64,000 nt of DNA from DASZHJ01 sp035541215 (GTDB lineage: Bacteria; Pseudomonadota; Alphaproteobacteria; ATCC43930; CGMCC-115725): NCBI GenBank assembly GCA_035541215.1, contig DATKNV010000032.1, positions 29,219-93,218 of the forward strand, read 5' to 3'. Made by a program: the position numbers and the translations under genes. Below, in pieces: positions 16,165 to 27,189 of the stretch (position 1 is its first letter; each line of letters begins with the position of its first letter). Under the pieces are notes generated by a model. The model saw only the letters and a list, made by a program, of their open reading frames with translations. It searched no databases and was not told the origin of the DNA.

Positions 16165-17259
16165 ATGGGGGAGATTGGCGAGCCGCCCGTCAATGCCGTG
16201 CTGACCGGCGACTGCATCGCGGAGATGCAGCGCCTGCCGGAGGCCTCGGTCGATCTCGTTTTTGCGGACCCGCCTTACAATCTTCAGCTCGGCGGTGAGC
16301 TGCTGCGGCCCAACAACACCCGGGTCGACGGCGTCGAGGACGGCTGGGACAAATTCGCGGACTTCGCGGAGTACGACCGCTTCACCCGCGCCTGGCTCGG
16401 CGCGGCGCGCAGGCTCCTCAAGCCCGACGGCGCGCTCTGGGTGATCGGCAGCTATCACAACATCTATCGCGTCGGCGCGATCCTGCAGGATCTCGGCTAT
16501 TGGATCCTCAACGACATCGTCTGGCGCAAGACCAATCCCATGCCGAATTTCCGCGGCCGCCGCTTCACCAACGCGCATGAGACGCTGCTGTGGTGCGCGC
16601 GCTCGCGCGATGCCCGCTACACCTTCAACTACGAGAGCATGAAGGCGCTCAACGACGAGCTGCAGATGCGGAGCGACTGGCTCATCCCCGTCTGCGGCGG
16701 CGCCGAGCGGCTCAAGAACGACGAGGGCCGGAAGGCGCATCCGACGCAGAAGCCGGAAGCCCTCTTGCATCGCGTGCTGATGGCCTCGACCAGGCCCGGC
16801 GATCTCGTGCTCGATCCCTTCTTCGGCACCGGGACCACCGGCGCGGTCGCAAAGCATCTGGGACGCCGCTACATCGGCATCGAGCGCGATCCCGATTACG
16901 CGAAGCGCGCGCGCGCCCGCATCCGCGAGGTCAAGGCCGCGGACGGCGACGCCGTCGCGAGCCCGCAGAAGCGCGAGGAGCCGCGCGTCCCCTTCGGCAC
17001 GCTCGTCGAGCGCGGCTTGCTGCGGCCGGGCGAGGTGCTCTTCGACGCGAGCCGCCGCTGGACCGCGCGCGTCCGCGCCGACGGCACCGTGATATCCGCC
17101 GAGGCGCGGGGCTCGATCCATCGCGTGGCGGCGCAGGTGCAAGGCGCTCCCGCGTGCAATGGCTGGGCCTTCTGGTACGTCGAGCGCAAGGGCGCCGCCG
17201 TCCCGATCGACTATTTCCGCCAGCAGATCCGCGCGGAGATGGGCTCCGGCACGGCCTGA
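16165..17259 (+). CDS. ccrM: Cell-cycle DNA adenine methyltransferase (GANTC)
   Basis: A 364-residue beta-class adenine-N6 methyltransferase. Motif IV DPPYNL comes early (residues 35-40) and motif I DPFFGTGTTG much later, the permuted order of the beta class. HPTQKPEAL, PNFRGRRFTNAHETL and the C-terminal RAMA-type DNA-recognition domain (about residues 270-360) match CcrM of alphaproteobacteria. Known CcrM enzymes methylate GANTC late in replication and so time gene expression and replication. The ATG at 16165 has GGGGAGAA 5 bases upstream; an in-frame ATG at 16102 would place the start inside the GANTC-rich promoter. Position next to rnhB is typical. Expression is likely controlled through the upstream GANTC cluster. 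Confidence 0.96.
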   Translation: MGEIGEPPVNAVLTGDCIAEMQRLPEASVDLVFADPPYNLQLGGELLRPNNTRVDGVEDGWDKFADFAEYDRFTRAWLGAARRLLKPDGALWVIGSYHNIYRVGAILQDLGYWILNDIVWRKTNPMPNFRGRRFTNAHETLLWCARSRDARYTFNYESMKALNDELQMRSDWLIPVCGGAERLKNDEGRKAHPTQKPEALLHRVLMASTRPGDLVLDPFFGTGTTGAVAKHLGRRYIGIERDPDYAKRARARIREVKAADGDAVASPQKREEPRVPFGTLVERGLLRPGEVLFDASRRWTARVRADGTVISAEARGSIHRVAAQVQGAPACNGWAFWYVERKGAAVPIDYFRQQIRAEMGSGTA

Positions 17260-17275
17260 GGTGCGCCGCGGCACA

Positions 17276-19018
<1,743 letters not shown>

Positions 19019-19073
19019 TTCTAAGCCAAGTCGAAATCCCCGCGGGGAACGATGCGCTCCGCGGCCTGGCCCG

Positions 19074-20180
19074 TCAACGAGACGGCGGTAAGCGCGCGCG
19101 ACGCCGCCGCGCGACGCCGAGGGCGTGGTTCACGATCTTCTTGATCGCAGTCGGCAGCGCCTGCTCGGAGAGACGGTCGAGCGGGACCCAGATGCCCTCG
19201 GCCTTGGCGCCGGCGGCGGCCTCGCCCGCGAGCACCGCGAGCTCCAGATGGAAATGCGTGAAGGTGTGGCGCACCGTCCCGGGGAGCCGCACCCAGGCCG
19301 CCTTGACCGGCGCCTGCCGGCGCGCCTCTGCCTCGGAGATTGCGGTTTCCTGCCATTGCGTCGAGGGCACCTCCATCATGCCGCCGAGGAGCCCGTTCTC
19401 CGGCCGCTTGCGCAGCAGCACCGAGCCGTCGGGCCGGAGCGCCCAATAGGCGAAGCCGCGGCGCGTCGGCTTTTCCGGACGGGCGCGACGGCGCGGCAGC
19501 GTTTCCGCGATCCCCGCGGCGCGGCCCCGGCAGGCGCTCCGCCAGGGACAGAGGATGCATTGCGGCGAGCGCGGCGTGCAGATCGAGGCGCCGAGATCCA
19601 TGAGCGCCTGCGCGAAGTCGCCGCAGCGACGCTCCGGCACCAGCCTCTCCACGAGCGCGCGCAGCTCGGCCTTGGCCGCGGGAAGCGGCGTTTCCAGCGC
19701 GAAGAGCCGCGCCGCCACCCGCTCGACATTACCGTCGATGGCCGCGGCCTTGCGGTCGAAGGCGATGGCGGCGATCGCGGCCGCGGTGTAGGCGCCGATG
19801 CCCGGAAGCGCGCGCAGGCCCTCCTCGGTGTCCGGAAAGCGGCCGCCGTGCTCCGCGACCACGGCGCGGGCGCAGCGGTGGAGGTTCCGCGCGCGCGCGT
19901 AGTAGCCGAGCCCCTGCCAGGCGTGGAGGACGTCGTCGAGGCTCGCCTGCGCCAGCGCCTCGACCGTCGGGAAGCGCGCCACAAAGCGGTCAAAAAAAGC
20001 CGATACGGTGGCGACGGTGGTCTGCTGCAGCATGATCTCGCTGAGCCAGACGCGATAGGGAACGGGACGCTCGCCGGGACGCGCGCGCCAGGGCAGCGTG
20101 CGCCGGTGCCGGTCGTACCAGCCGAGAAGCTCCGGTGCGAGCTTCTGCGGATCGGGTGCGGTCGCGGCTTCGGGGCTCAT
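19074..20180 (-). CDS. mutY: A/G-specific adenine DNA glycosylase
   Basis: A 368-residue repair enzyme that removes adenine mispaired with 8-oxoguanine. The helix-hairpin-helix domain has the catalytic E48 in SEIMLQQT and D149 in AAIDGNV, with the hairpin LPGIGAYTA between them. The 4Fe-4S ligands follow a C-x6-C-x2-C-x5-C pattern (CTPRSPQCILCPWRSAC). A C-terminal NUDIX-like domain (about residues 230-360) would recognise 8-oxoguanine. I took the ATG at 20180, which begins just before the conserved region; a longer in-frame start at 20540 would overlap the divergent DUF721 gene. Very secure. Confidence 0.97.
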   Translation of the reverse strand: MSPEAATAPDPQKLAPELLGWYDRHRRTLPWRARPGERPVPYRVWLSEIMLQQTTVATVSAFFDRFVARFPTVEALAQASLDDVLHAWQGLGYYARARNLHRCARAVVAEHGGRFPDTEEGLRALPGIGAYTAAAIAAIAFDRKAAAIDGNVERVAARLFALETPLPAAKAELRALVERLVPERRCGDFAQALMDLGASICTPRSPQCILCPWRSACRGRAAGIAETLPRRRARPEKPTRRGFAYWALRPDGSVLLRKRPENGLLGGMMEVPSTQWQETAISEAEARRQAPVKAAWVRLPGTVRHTFTHFHLELAVLAGEAAAGAKAEGIWVPLDRLSEQALPTAIKKIVNHALGVARRRRARLPPSR

Positions 20181-20232
20181 CGGCGGCGGGCGCGGCGGGA
20201 TTCCTTCGACGGCAGCGGCACTGGGCTTTACC

Positions 20233-20754
20233 ATGGCATGGGGATCGGAGCGGAGCCAGATGGCAGCGGCGGAAGGCAGCGAGAGGCGCAACCAGATGCG
20301 CGCGGTGGGCCAGGAGCTGCCGCGGATCGCCGGCCGCGCGCTCGGCAAGCGCGGGCTCGGCGAGGCGCATCTCCTCTCGGAGTGGGCCTCCGTCGTCGGC
20401 GCCGAGCTCGCAGCGGAGACGCTCCCGCTGAAGCTCGCCTTCCCGCCGGGCGAGCGCCGCAACGGAACGCTTCGGCTTCGGGTAACCTCGGCGGCAGCAC
20501 TCGCCGTGCAGCATCGCGAGCCGCAGATCGTCGAGCGCATAAACGGGTTTCTGGGCTACCCCGCGGTTCGGCGACTCGCGCTCATCCAGGGCCCCCTCCC
20601 GGGCGAGGCGCAAGGGCGCCCGCCCCCGCCCCGCCCCCTTACCCCCGAGGAGGCCCGCCTCCTCGACCGGAGCCTCTCGCAAGTCCCTGACTCCGGCCTC
20701 AAATCGGCGCTCCAGCGGCTCGGAGCCGCGATTGCGCGCGAGCGCCGCCGCTAA
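20233..20754 (+). CDS. DUF721 (DciA-like) protein
   Basis: A protein of about 173 residues with a DUF721 domain in its first half. The segment ALGKRGLGEAHLLSEWASVVGAEL and the strand pattern LRLRVTSAAALAVQHREPQIVERIN are typical. Relatives of DciA load the replicative helicase in bacteria without DnaC. The C-terminal half is Pro-rich and ends in a short helix (SLSQVPDSGLKSALQRLG). The start could be ATG at 20233 or at 20260; the second has a GGAG nearby. It diverges from mutY with a 52-base gap, a common alphaproteobacterial arrangement. The helicase-loading role is inferred from the family. Confidence 0.8.
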   Translation: MAWGSERSQMAAAEGSERRNQMRAVGQELPRIAGRALGKRGLGEAHLLSEWASVVGAELAAETLPLKLAFPPGERRNGTLRLRVTSAAALAVQHREPQIVERINGFLGYPAVRRLALIQGPLPGEAQGRPPPPRPLTPEEARLLDRSLSQVPDSGLKSALQRLGAAIARERRR

Positions 20755-20771
20755 CCCCCGGCCCCCGCTGC

Positions 20772-20800
20772 TTGCATTGCCGGTAGGGCGGACCTAGCAT
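20772..20800 (+). promoter_or_regulatory. Sigma-70-like promoter for the DsbA-like gene
   Basis: TTGCAT (20772-20777) and TAGCAT (20795-20800) are separated by 17 bases, ending 26 bases upstream of the start codon. Both hexamers are close to the consensus; activity has not been shown. Confidence 0.45.
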
Positions 20801-20826
20801 CAACATCTAGTGGCTCGGAGAGATAA

Positions 20827-21477
20827 ATGTCGAAGATTTGGATGAGTTTTCTTGCGTTCCTTGTCGCCCTGGGCATTGGAACGGCAGCGCCAGCGCGCGC
20901 CCAGGAGAGGCTGCCCGTGCCATCGCCCGACGACATCAGCCTCGGCAAGCAGGACGCGCCGATCACGATCTTCGAGTACGGGTCGCTGGACTGCCCGCAT
21001 TGCGCGGAATTCGACGAGGTCATCCTGCCGAAGATCAAGGAGAGCTGGATCGACACCGGGAAGGCGCGGCTCGTCTTTCGCGACTTCCCGCTGAGCGGCG
21101 CCGCCGTCCTCGCCTCGATGGCCGCGCATTGCGCGCCCAAGGAGCAGTTCTACGGCTTCGTCGACGTGCTCTTCCGAAATCAGGCGACCTGGGGCCACTA
21201 CGAGCAGCGCGATCCGAAGCTTCGGACACAGATGGCGCAGGCGTCGCTTGCGAAGCTCGTCAAGGTCGGCGGCATGAGCGACGAGACCTTCAACAAGTGC
21301 ATGGCCGACGAGCCGCTGCGCAAGCGGATCATCGACACGGCCTATCAGGGCCAGACCGAGTACGGCATCGATTCCACGCCGACCTTCTTCGTCAACGGCG
21401 TCAAGATCGTGGGCGCGCGGCCTTATGAAGAGTTTGCGAAGGAGCTGGCCGCGGCGGAATCGAAGGCGAAATCCTGA
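20827..21477 (+). CDS. Periplasmic DsbA-family thiol:disulfide oxidoreductase
   Basis: A 216-residue exported thioredoxin-fold protein. A signal peptide (hydrophobic residues 5-22, cleavage near ARAQE) precedes a thioredoxin domain with the active-site CPHC (C56 and C59) in YGSLDCPHCAEF. The cis-proline loop is STPTFFVNG, followed by VKIVGARPYEEF. Proteins of this type introduce or isomerise disulfides in the periplasm, and some belong to the Com1/BdbD-like group. A good ribosome binding site (GGAGAG) precedes the ATG. It sits immediately upstream of smc, an arrangement I recall from other alphaproteobacteria. Confidence 0.9.
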   Translation: MSKIWMSFLAFLVALGIGTAAPARAQERLPVPSPDDISLGKQDAPITIFEYGSLDCPHCAEFDEVILPKIKESWIDTGKARLVFRDFPLSGAAVLASMAAHCAPKEQFYGFVDVLFRNQATWGHYEQRDPKLRTQMAQASLAKLVKVGGMSDETFNKCMADEPLRKRIIDTAYQGQTEYGIDSTPTFFVNGVKIVGARPYEEFAKELAAAESKAKS

Positions 21478-21534
21478 GCCGCGGCGTCGCGGCCCGGGAA
21501 ACAAGGAAAATAGTCGGGGACGGATAAAGGTATC

Positions 21535-24500
21535 GTGCAGTTCTCACGGCTTCGGTTGACCGGTTTCAAGTCCTTCGTCGATCCCACCGATCTCGCGATC
21601 GAGCCTGGGCTCACGGGGATCGTCGGACCAAACGGCTGCGGCAAGTCGAATCTCGTCGAGGCGCTGCGCTGGGCGATGGGCGAGACCTCCGCCAAGCGCC
21701 TGCGCGGCGGCGAGATGGACGACGTGATCTTCGGCGGCACGGGCACCCGCCCCTCGCGCAACGTCGCCGAGGTCGGCCTCCACCTCGACAATGCCGATCG
21801 CAGCGCGCCGCAGCTCTATAACGAGCACGCGGAGATCGAGGTCGTCCGCCGCATCGAGCGTGGCATGGGCTCGGCCTATCGCGTCAATGGCAAGGAGGTG
21901 CGCGCGCGCGACGTGCAGCTCCTCTTCGCCGATCTCGCGACCGGCGCCCATTCGACGGCGATGGTGAGCCAGGGCCGCATCGGCTGGATCATCGGCGCAA
22001 AGCCGATCGAGCGCCGCGCGCTCCTCGAGGAGGCCGCGGGCATTTCCGGCCTGCATGCGCGGCGGCACGAGGCCGAGCTGCGCCTCAAGGCGGCCGAGGC
22101 GAACCTCCTCCGCCTCGACGACATCATCCGTACTCAGGAGGAGCAGCTCGAGGCGCTGAAGAAGCAGGCGCGCCAGGCGGGCCGCTACCGGCGCCTTTCC
22201 GACCACATCCGCCGCGCCGAGGCGATGGTGCTGCATTTGCGCTGGCGCAAGGCGACTGCCGAGCTCGAGACGGCGACGGAGCAGCTTCGCCTCGTCGAGG
22301 GCCAGGTCGGCGACCTCACCATGGCGGCGCTCGCGGCAGAGCGTGCGCGCGAGGAAGCCGCGAGCGTGCTTCCGGGGCTTCGCCAGAGCGAGGCGGCGGC
22401 CGCGGCCGAGCTGCAGCGCCTGACGCTCGCCCGCCAGACCCTCGAGGACGAGGAGCGCCGCGTCGGCGAGGCGCGCGCCGCCGCCGAGGCGCGATTGCAG
22501 CAAGTGGAGCAGGACCGGCAGCGCGAGACGGCGCTCGCGGAGGACGCGCGCGCCGCGCTCGAGACCCTCGCGGGCGAGCGCTCCGGCATCGAGGCCGCGC
22601 AGAGCGGCGAGGCCGAGGCCCAGGCAGCGGCCGACGCCGCGCTCCGGCAAGCGATCACAGAGGCCGCGGAGCGCGAGGCGGAATTGCACCGCCTCACCGA
22701 GGAAGCCGCGGCTCTGGAAGCGCGGCGCGCGGCGCTCTCGCGCGAGGCGCAGGAGATGGCGGAACGGCGCGGGCGGCTCGCGGAGCGCCGCGACGACATC
22801 GCGCGCCAGCGCGCGGCGCTCGAAGCGGAGGCACTGCCCTCCGGCGTCGTCGAGGCCGCCGTGGCGCTCGTCGCGGCGGCCGAGGCGGAGATGGCGCGTG
22901 CGAGCGCCGCCGTCGACGGCGCCGAGGAGGCGCTGCGGCAGGCCGAGACCGCCGAGCAGGCGGCGCGCGGGCCGCTCGAGGCCGCGCAGGCGCGGCGGCA
23001 GAAGCTCGCGACCGAGGCGCAGGCGCTGAACGAGCTCCTGGCGGCAACCGCAAGCCGCGAGGCGACGCCGCTCATCGACACGCTCCGCGTCGAGACCGGC
23101 TACGAGGCCGCGCTCGGCGCCGCACTCGGCGACGATCTGGCGGCGCCGCTCGATCCCGGGGCACCCATCCACTGGACGACTCTGCCGCCCTACGAGAGCC
23201 CGCCCGACCTTCCCTCGGAGGTCGACGGGCTCGCGAATTACGTGACGGCGCCCCCGGTGCTGCAGCGCCGCTTGGGCCAGATCGGAATCGTCGCCGATGC
23301 CGAGACCGCGGAGCGCCTGCGCGCGCGGCTCCGGCCCGGACAGCGGCTCGTGAGCCGCGAGGGCGCCCTCTGGCGCTGGGACGGGCTCACGCGCGCGTCA
23401 GGGACGCCCACTTCGGCGGCGCAGCGGCTTCGGCAGAGGAACCGACTTGCCGAGCTCGCGGAGCAGCTCGTGGGCGCCGACCGCGATCTCGAGACGGCGA
23501 CGCAAGCGCTCGAATCCGCCCGCGCCGAGGGCGCGACCGCCGCCGCCGCCGCCCGCACCGCCCGCGGCGCGCTCCAGGAGACGATGCGCTTGCTCGCGGG
23601 AACGCGTGAGCGGCAGGTGCAGGTGGCGCAGCGCCAGGCCGAGACCGACACCCGCCTTTCCGCGCTTGCCGAGAGCGCGCGGCAATGCGCCGAGGACTTG
23701 GCCGAGGCCGAGCGGCGCGAGGCCGCGGCGCGCGACGCGCACGCGACGCTCGCCGATCCCGCGCTCGCCCGCGAGCGCATCGGCAGCCTCAGGGGCGAGC
23801 TCGGCGAGAAGCGCTCGATCGAGGCCGCGCGCCGGAGCGAGCTCGACCGGCTGCTGCGCGAGGCGGAGGCGCGACGCGCGAGGCTTGCGACGGTCACGAG
23901 CGAGGAGCGCTCCTGGCGCGAGCGCGCGGAGGCGGCGGCGCGGCAACAGACGGCGCTCGGCGAGCGCCGCGCCGCGCTCGGCGAGGAGATCGCGGCGCTC
24001 GAGCGCAAGCCCGCGGAGCTCGCGGCCCAGCGCGAGGCGCTCGCGGAGTCGATCGCGCGCGCGAGCGAGAAGCGGAGCCGAGCCGGCGACGAGCTCGCGG
24101 TTGCGGAGACGCGGCTCGGCGAGGCCGAGAAGGCCGCGAAGGCGGCGGAGGGCGAGCTTGCGGCGGCGCGCGAGGAGCGCGTGCGCTCGGAGGGCCTGCG
24201 CGACCAGGCGCGGCACGGCTGCGACGAGGTCGCGGCGCGCGTCGCCGAGCGCCTGGGGACGACGCCACAGCAGGTCCCGGAGATCGCGGAGATCGAGCCG
24301 GAGGCGGAGCTTCCGGAGCTCGAGCAGGCGGAGACGCGGCTCGAGCGTCTCGTGCGCGAGCGCGAGAACATGGGGCCCGTCAACCTGGTCGCGGAGGCCG
24401 AGGCGAACGATCTGGAGCAGCGCGTCACCAGCCTCAAGGCCGAGCGCGAGGATCTCGTCCAGGCGATCGCCAAGCTCCGCCAGGGCATCAATGCGCTGAA

Positions 24501-25011
24501 CCGCGAGGGCCGCGAGCGGCTGGTCGCGGCCTTCGCCAAGGTGAACGAGCATTTCCAGGAGCTTTTCGTCCGTCTCTTCGGCGGCGGGCGCGCGCATCTG
24601 GAGCTCCGCGAACCCGAGGAGTCCGCCGATACCGACCCGCTCGAATCGGGACTCGAGATCATGGCGAGCCCGCCGGGCAAGCGGCTCCAGAACCTGTCGC
24701 TGCTCTCGGGCGGCGAGCAGGCGCTGACGGCGCTCGCCCTCCTCTTCGCGGTCTTCCTCACCAACCCCGCGCCGATCTGCGTCCTCGACGAGGTCGATGC
24801 GCCGCTGGACGACGCCAACGTCGACCGCTTCTGCCGCCTCGTCGACGAGATCGCCGAGAGCGCGCAGACCCGCTTCCTCATCATCACCCACCACCGCATC
24901 ACCATGGCGCGGATGGACCGGCTCTACGGGGTCACGATGGCCGAGCGCGGCATCTCCCAGCTCGTCTCGGTCGACCTCCAGGCGGCGGAGCGGCTGCGCC
25001 AGACCGCGTGA
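21535..25011 (+). CDS. smc: Chromosome segregation/condensation ATPase
   Basis: An SMC protein of 1158 residues, the usual length. Walker A GPNGCGKSN lies at residues 31-39 in the N-terminal head. Two very long Ala/Glu/Arg-rich coiled coils follow, separated by a hinge at about residues 500-640. The C-terminal head has the ABC signature LSGGEQALTALAL and Walker B ICVLDEVDAPLDDANVDRF. SMC dimers compact and disentangle newly replicated chromosomes with ScpA and ScpB, which are not in this window. The start is GTG at 21535, the usual position just before FSRLRLTGFKSF, with AAAGG upstream. A terminator follows. Confidence 0.98.
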   Translation: MQFSRLRLTGFKSFVDPTDLAIEPGLTGIVGPNGCGKSNLVEALRWAMGETSAKRLRGGEMDDVIFGGTGTRPSRNVAEVGLHLDNADRSAPQLYNEHAEIEVVRRIERGMGSAYRVNGKEVRARDVQLLFADLATGAHSTAMVSQGRIGWIIGAKPIERRALLEEAAGISGLHARRHEAELRLKAAEANLLRLDDIIRTQEEQLEALKKQARQAGRYRRLSDHIRRAEAMVLHLRWRKATAELETATEQLRLVEGQVGDLTMAALAAERAREEAASVLPGLRQSEAAAAAELQRLTLARQTLEDEERRVGEARAAAEARLQQVEQDRQRETALAEDARAALETLAGERSGIEAAQSGEAEAQAAADAALRQAITEAAEREAELHRLTEEAAALEARRAALSREAQEMAERRGRLAERRDDIARQRAALEAEALPSGVVEAAVALVAAAEAEMARASAAVDGAEEALRQAETAEQAARGPLEAAQARRQKLATEAQALNELLAATASREATPLIDTLRVETGYEAALGAALGDDLAAPLDPGAPIHWTTLPPYESPPDLPSEVDGLANYVTAPPVLQRRLGQIGIVADAETAERLRARLRPGQRLVSREGALWRWDGLTRASGTPTSAAQRLRQRNRLAELAEQLVGADRDLETATQALESARAEGATAAAAARTARGALQETMRLLAGTRERQVQVAQRQAETDTRLSALAESARQCAEDLAEAERREAAARDAHATLADPALARERIGSLRGELGEKRSIEAARRSELDRLLREAEARRARLATVTSEERSWRERAEAAARQQTALGERRAALGEEIAALERKPAELAAQREALAESIARASEKRSRAGDELAVAETRLGEAEKAAKAAEGELAAAREERVRSEGLRDQARHGCDEVAARVAERLGTTPQQVPEIAEIEPEAELPELEQAETRLERLVRERENMGPVNLVAEAEANDLEQRVTSLKAEREDLVQAIAKLRQGINALNREGRERLVAAFAKVNEHFQELFVRLFGGGRAHLELREPEESADTDPLESGLEIMASPPGKRLQNLSLLSGGEQALTALALLFAVFLTNPAPICVLDEVDAPLDDANVDRFCRLVDEIAESAQTRFLIITHHRITMARMDRLYGVTMAERGISQLVSVDLQAAERLRQTA

Positions 25012-25024
25012 GGCCGAGTGGCCG

Positions 25025-25049
25025 AAAGCCGCGGGAATCCGCGGCTTTT
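25025..25049 (+). terminator. Rho-independent terminator after smc
   Basis: AAAGCCGCGG and CCGCGGCTTT form a 10-bp stem around GAAT, ending in a short T-tract (TTTT). It starts 14 bases after the smc stop codon and separates smc from the ATP synthase operon. Confidence 0.75.
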
Positions 25050-25078
25050 CCGCGCATGGGGCCGAGGGTTTTCCAGTA

Positions 25079-25107
25079 TTGACAGGTCAGGGACCCACCC
25101 CTAAGGT
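25079..25107 (+). promoter_or_regulatory. Sigma-70 promoter of the F0 ATP synthase operon
   Basis: A consensus -35 TTGACA (25079-25084) and TAAGGT (25102-25107) are separated by 17 bases. They lie between the smc terminator and the atpI start at 25189, leaving a leader of roughly 75 bases. Confidence 0.6.
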
Positions 25108-25188
25108 GCGCGCCGTTTCGGCGCTCCCGGCGCTCGGAACAGGGGGCTTTTGCAGCGGCGGCAGTTTAACCGGCGACAGGCGGAAGCG

Positions 25189-25548
25189 ATGACGGAGCCC
25201 GAGCGGCCCGATCCCCTCGCGGCGCTGGGAGAGCGCATCGAGAAGGCGCGGCGGGCCCAAGCGGGCAAGCAGCGCTCGCGAGAGGCAGAGGCCGGCCCGT
25301 CGTCGAAAGCGGGGATGGGCCTCGGCTTCCGGATCGGGCTCGAGCTGGTGGTTGCCGTCGCCGTGGGCGTAGGCCTCGGCTGGGCGTTCGACCGGTGGCT
25401 CGGCACCCGGCCCTGGGGATTGCTGGTGTTCGTCTTCCTCGGGATCGGCGCGGGCATGAGCAACGTCTACCGCGTCGTCAAGGGGCTCGGGATGGGCGTG
25501 GGGTACAAGGGCGGCGGGGAAGCGAAGAACGACTGGGACGAGGACTGA
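25189..25548 (+). CDS. atpI: ATP synthase assembly protein AtpI
   Basis: A 119-residue membrane protein of the AtpI/AtpZ family. After a polar N-terminus of about 45 residues come two hydrophobic segments, LGFRIGLELVVAVAVGVGLGWAFDRWLG and PWGLLVFVFLGIGAGMSNVYR, the typical hairpin. The family helps assemble the c-ring and may transport magnesium. The ATG at 25189 is favoured; an in-frame TTG at 25150 is possible. It is first in the operon, and its stop is followed after one base by the atpB start. Confidence 0.9.
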   Translation: MTEPERPDPLAALGERIEKARRAQAGKQRSREAEAGPSSKAGMGLGFRIGLELVVAVAVGVGLGWAFDRWLGTRPWGLLVFVFLGIGAGMSNVYRVVKGLGMGVGYKGGGEAKNDWDED

Positions 25549-25549
25549 C

Positions 25550-26281
25550 GTGGCGGCGGAATCGAGCCCTCTGCATCAATTCACGATCGAGCGCATTGCC
25601 GAGATTCACATCGGCGGGCTCGATCTCTCCTTTACCAACTCGGCGCTCTTCATGACGGTGGCGGCCGGCCTCGTCACGTTGATCATGCTGCTGGCATCGC
25701 GCGGAGGAAGCGACATTCCGGGGCGGCTCCAGTCCTTCGCGGAGATGCTCTACGACTTCATCGCCAACATGCTCGAGGAGAACGTGGGCGAGGAGGGACG
25801 GCGGTACTTCCCCTTCCTCTTCACGCTCTTCACCTTCGTCCTCTTCGGCAATCTCCTGGGGATGATCCCCTACAGTTTCACCTTCACCAGCCACATCGTC
25901 GTGACCTTCGCGATGGCGGCGACGGTGTTCGTGGGCGTGACGCTCATCGGGATCTTCCGGCACGGCTTCCACTTCCTGAGCTTCTTCGTGCCGCACGGTG
26001 TACCAAAGCCGCTGCTGCTGCTGCTGGTGCCGATCGAGATCCTCTCCTACTTCATCCGCCCCTTCACGCTGGCGATCCGGCTCTTTGCGAACATGGTCGC
26101 GGGCCACACCATGCTCGTGATCTTCGCGGGCTTCGTGGGATCGCTGGGCGTCTTCTTCTTCGCGCCGATCGTGATGGATGCGGCGATCGTCCTGCTGGAA
26201 TTCCTGGTGGCGGCGCTGCAAGCCTACGTCTTCACCATCCTGTCCTGCCTCTACCTCAAGGACGCGATACACCTGCACTGA
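25550..26281 (+). CDS. atpB: F0F1 ATP synthase subunit a
   Basis: A 243-residue integral membrane subunit that forms the proton half-channels against the c-ring. Five or more transmembrane segments are visible. The essential arginine lies in FIRPFTLAIRLFANMVAGH, and the C-terminal helix LEFLVAALQAYVFTILSCLYL is typical. The start is GTG, directly preceded by GAGGACTGAC. An alphaproteobacterial-type N-terminus (HQFTIERI) supports this start. Confidence 0.97.
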   Translation: MAAESSPLHQFTIERIAEIHIGGLDLSFTNSALFMTVAAGLVTLIMLLASRGGSDIPGRLQSFAEMLYDFIANMLEENVGEEGRRYFPFLFTLFTFVLFGNLLGMIPYSFTFTSHIVVTFAMAATVFVGVTLIGIFRHGFHFLSFFVPHGVPKPLLLLLVPIEILSYFIRPFTLAIRLFANMVAGHTMLVIFAGFVGSLGVFFFAPIVMDAAIVLLEFLVAALQAYVFTILSCLYLKDAIHLH

Positions 26282-26332
26282 GCGGCGGAGCGCCGCCATC
26301 CCCATTCCCATTCCAACGAGAGGATCTTCCCC

Positions 26333-26554
26333 ATGGACATCGCAGCGGCAAAAATGATCGGCGCGGGCCTCGCCTGCATCGCGCTGGTGGGCGCCGGTAT
26401 CGGCATCGGCAACGTCTTCTCCTCCCTCATCAACTCGCTCGCGCGCAATCCTTCGGCGCAGGTGACGACCTGGGCGTTCCTGGGCTTCGCGCTTGCCGAG
26501 GCGACGGGCCTCTTCGGCCTGCTGATCGCCTTCATGATCCTGTTCGCGTTCTGA
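26333..26554 (+). CDS. atpE: F0F1 ATP synthase subunit c
   Basis: A 73-residue two-helix proteolipid. The polar loop is ARNPSAQ, and the proton-carrying acidic residue is the glutamate in ALAEATGLFG. The N-terminal helix has the glycine-rich GAGIGIGN pattern needed for tight ring packing. A strong ribosome binding site (GAGAGGA) lies upstream. The glutamate carrier, with no sodium-binding signature that I recognise, suggests a proton-coupled enzyme. Confidence 0.97.
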   Translation: MDIAAAKMIGAGLACIALVGAGIGIGNVFSSLINSLARNPSAQVTTWAFLGFALAEATGLFGLLIAFMILFAF

Positions 26555-26598
26555 GGCAGCGCCGGCTGGGCTCTCGGGCCGCCGGCGCGGAGCGCGCG

Positions 26599-27189
26599 AT
26601 GCGTCACCTCGTCCCCGCGAAACTCCCCACGCAAGCCCTCGGGCTAGCGGCGGCGCTGCTTGCGCCCTCGCCTCCCGCCTTCGGGGCGGAAGGGGGGATG
26701 CCGCAGCTCGACTCCTCGACCTTCGTCTCGCAGGTCTTCTGGCTCGCGGTCATCTTCATCGTGCTCTACCTGCTAATGGCGCGCGTGGCGCTGCCGCGGT
26801 TGAGCGCGCTGATGGCCCGGCGCAAGACGCGGATCGACGGGGATCTCGAGCGCGCGTCGAAGATGAAGGCGGAAGCCGATGCGGTGATGGCCGCCTATCA
26901 GCGCGCGCTCGCGGATGCGCGCAACGAGGCGCAGGCGACCGTCAAGGAGGCGATCGACCGCTTCAACGCGGAGGCCTCCGAGCGTCAGCGCGCGGCCGGC
27001 GAGAAGCTCGCCGCGGAGACTTCGGCGGCCGAGGCCCGGATCGCCGAGGCAAAGACCGCCGCGCTCGCCAACCTCCGCGGCGTCGCGATCGACGTCGCGC
27101 GCGCCACCGCGCGGAAGCTCACCGGCGCCGACGTCGACGACGCGCGCGCTGCCGCCGCGGTCGACCGCGTGATGAAGGAGCGCGGCTGA
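26599..27189 (+). CDS. atpF': F0F1 ATP synthase subunit b'
   Basis: A 196-residue stator subunit. A cleavable-looking N-terminal leader (to about residue 30) is followed by the conserved PQLDSSTFVSQVFWLAVIF membrane segment that is specific to b' subunits. A long charged coiled coil then reaches to the C-terminus. It pairs with subunit b in the peripheral stalk of alphaproteobacteria and photosynthetic organisms. Its stop codon overlaps the start of atpF by 1 base (TGATG). Confidence 0.93.
   Translation: MRHLVPAKLPTQALGLAAALLAPSPPAFGAEGGMPQLDSSTFVSQVFWLAVIFIVLYLLMARVALPRLSALMARRKTRIDGDLERASKMKAEADAVMAAYQRALADARNEAQATVKEAIDRFNAEASERQRAAGEKLAAETSAAEARIAEAKTAALANLRGVAIDVARATARKLTGADVDDARAAAAVDRVMKERG

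Noticed and set aside
20233..20540. A longer mutY beginning at 20540
   Set aside because: It would overlap the divergent DUF721 gene and add Arg/Ser-rich sequence absent from MutY; ATG 20180 directly precedes the conserved domain.
21544..23172. Long minus-strand frames across smc (also 23238-24905)
   Set aside because: They are shadows of the Glu/Arg/Ala-rich SMC coiled coils; no motifs and no ribosome binding sites.
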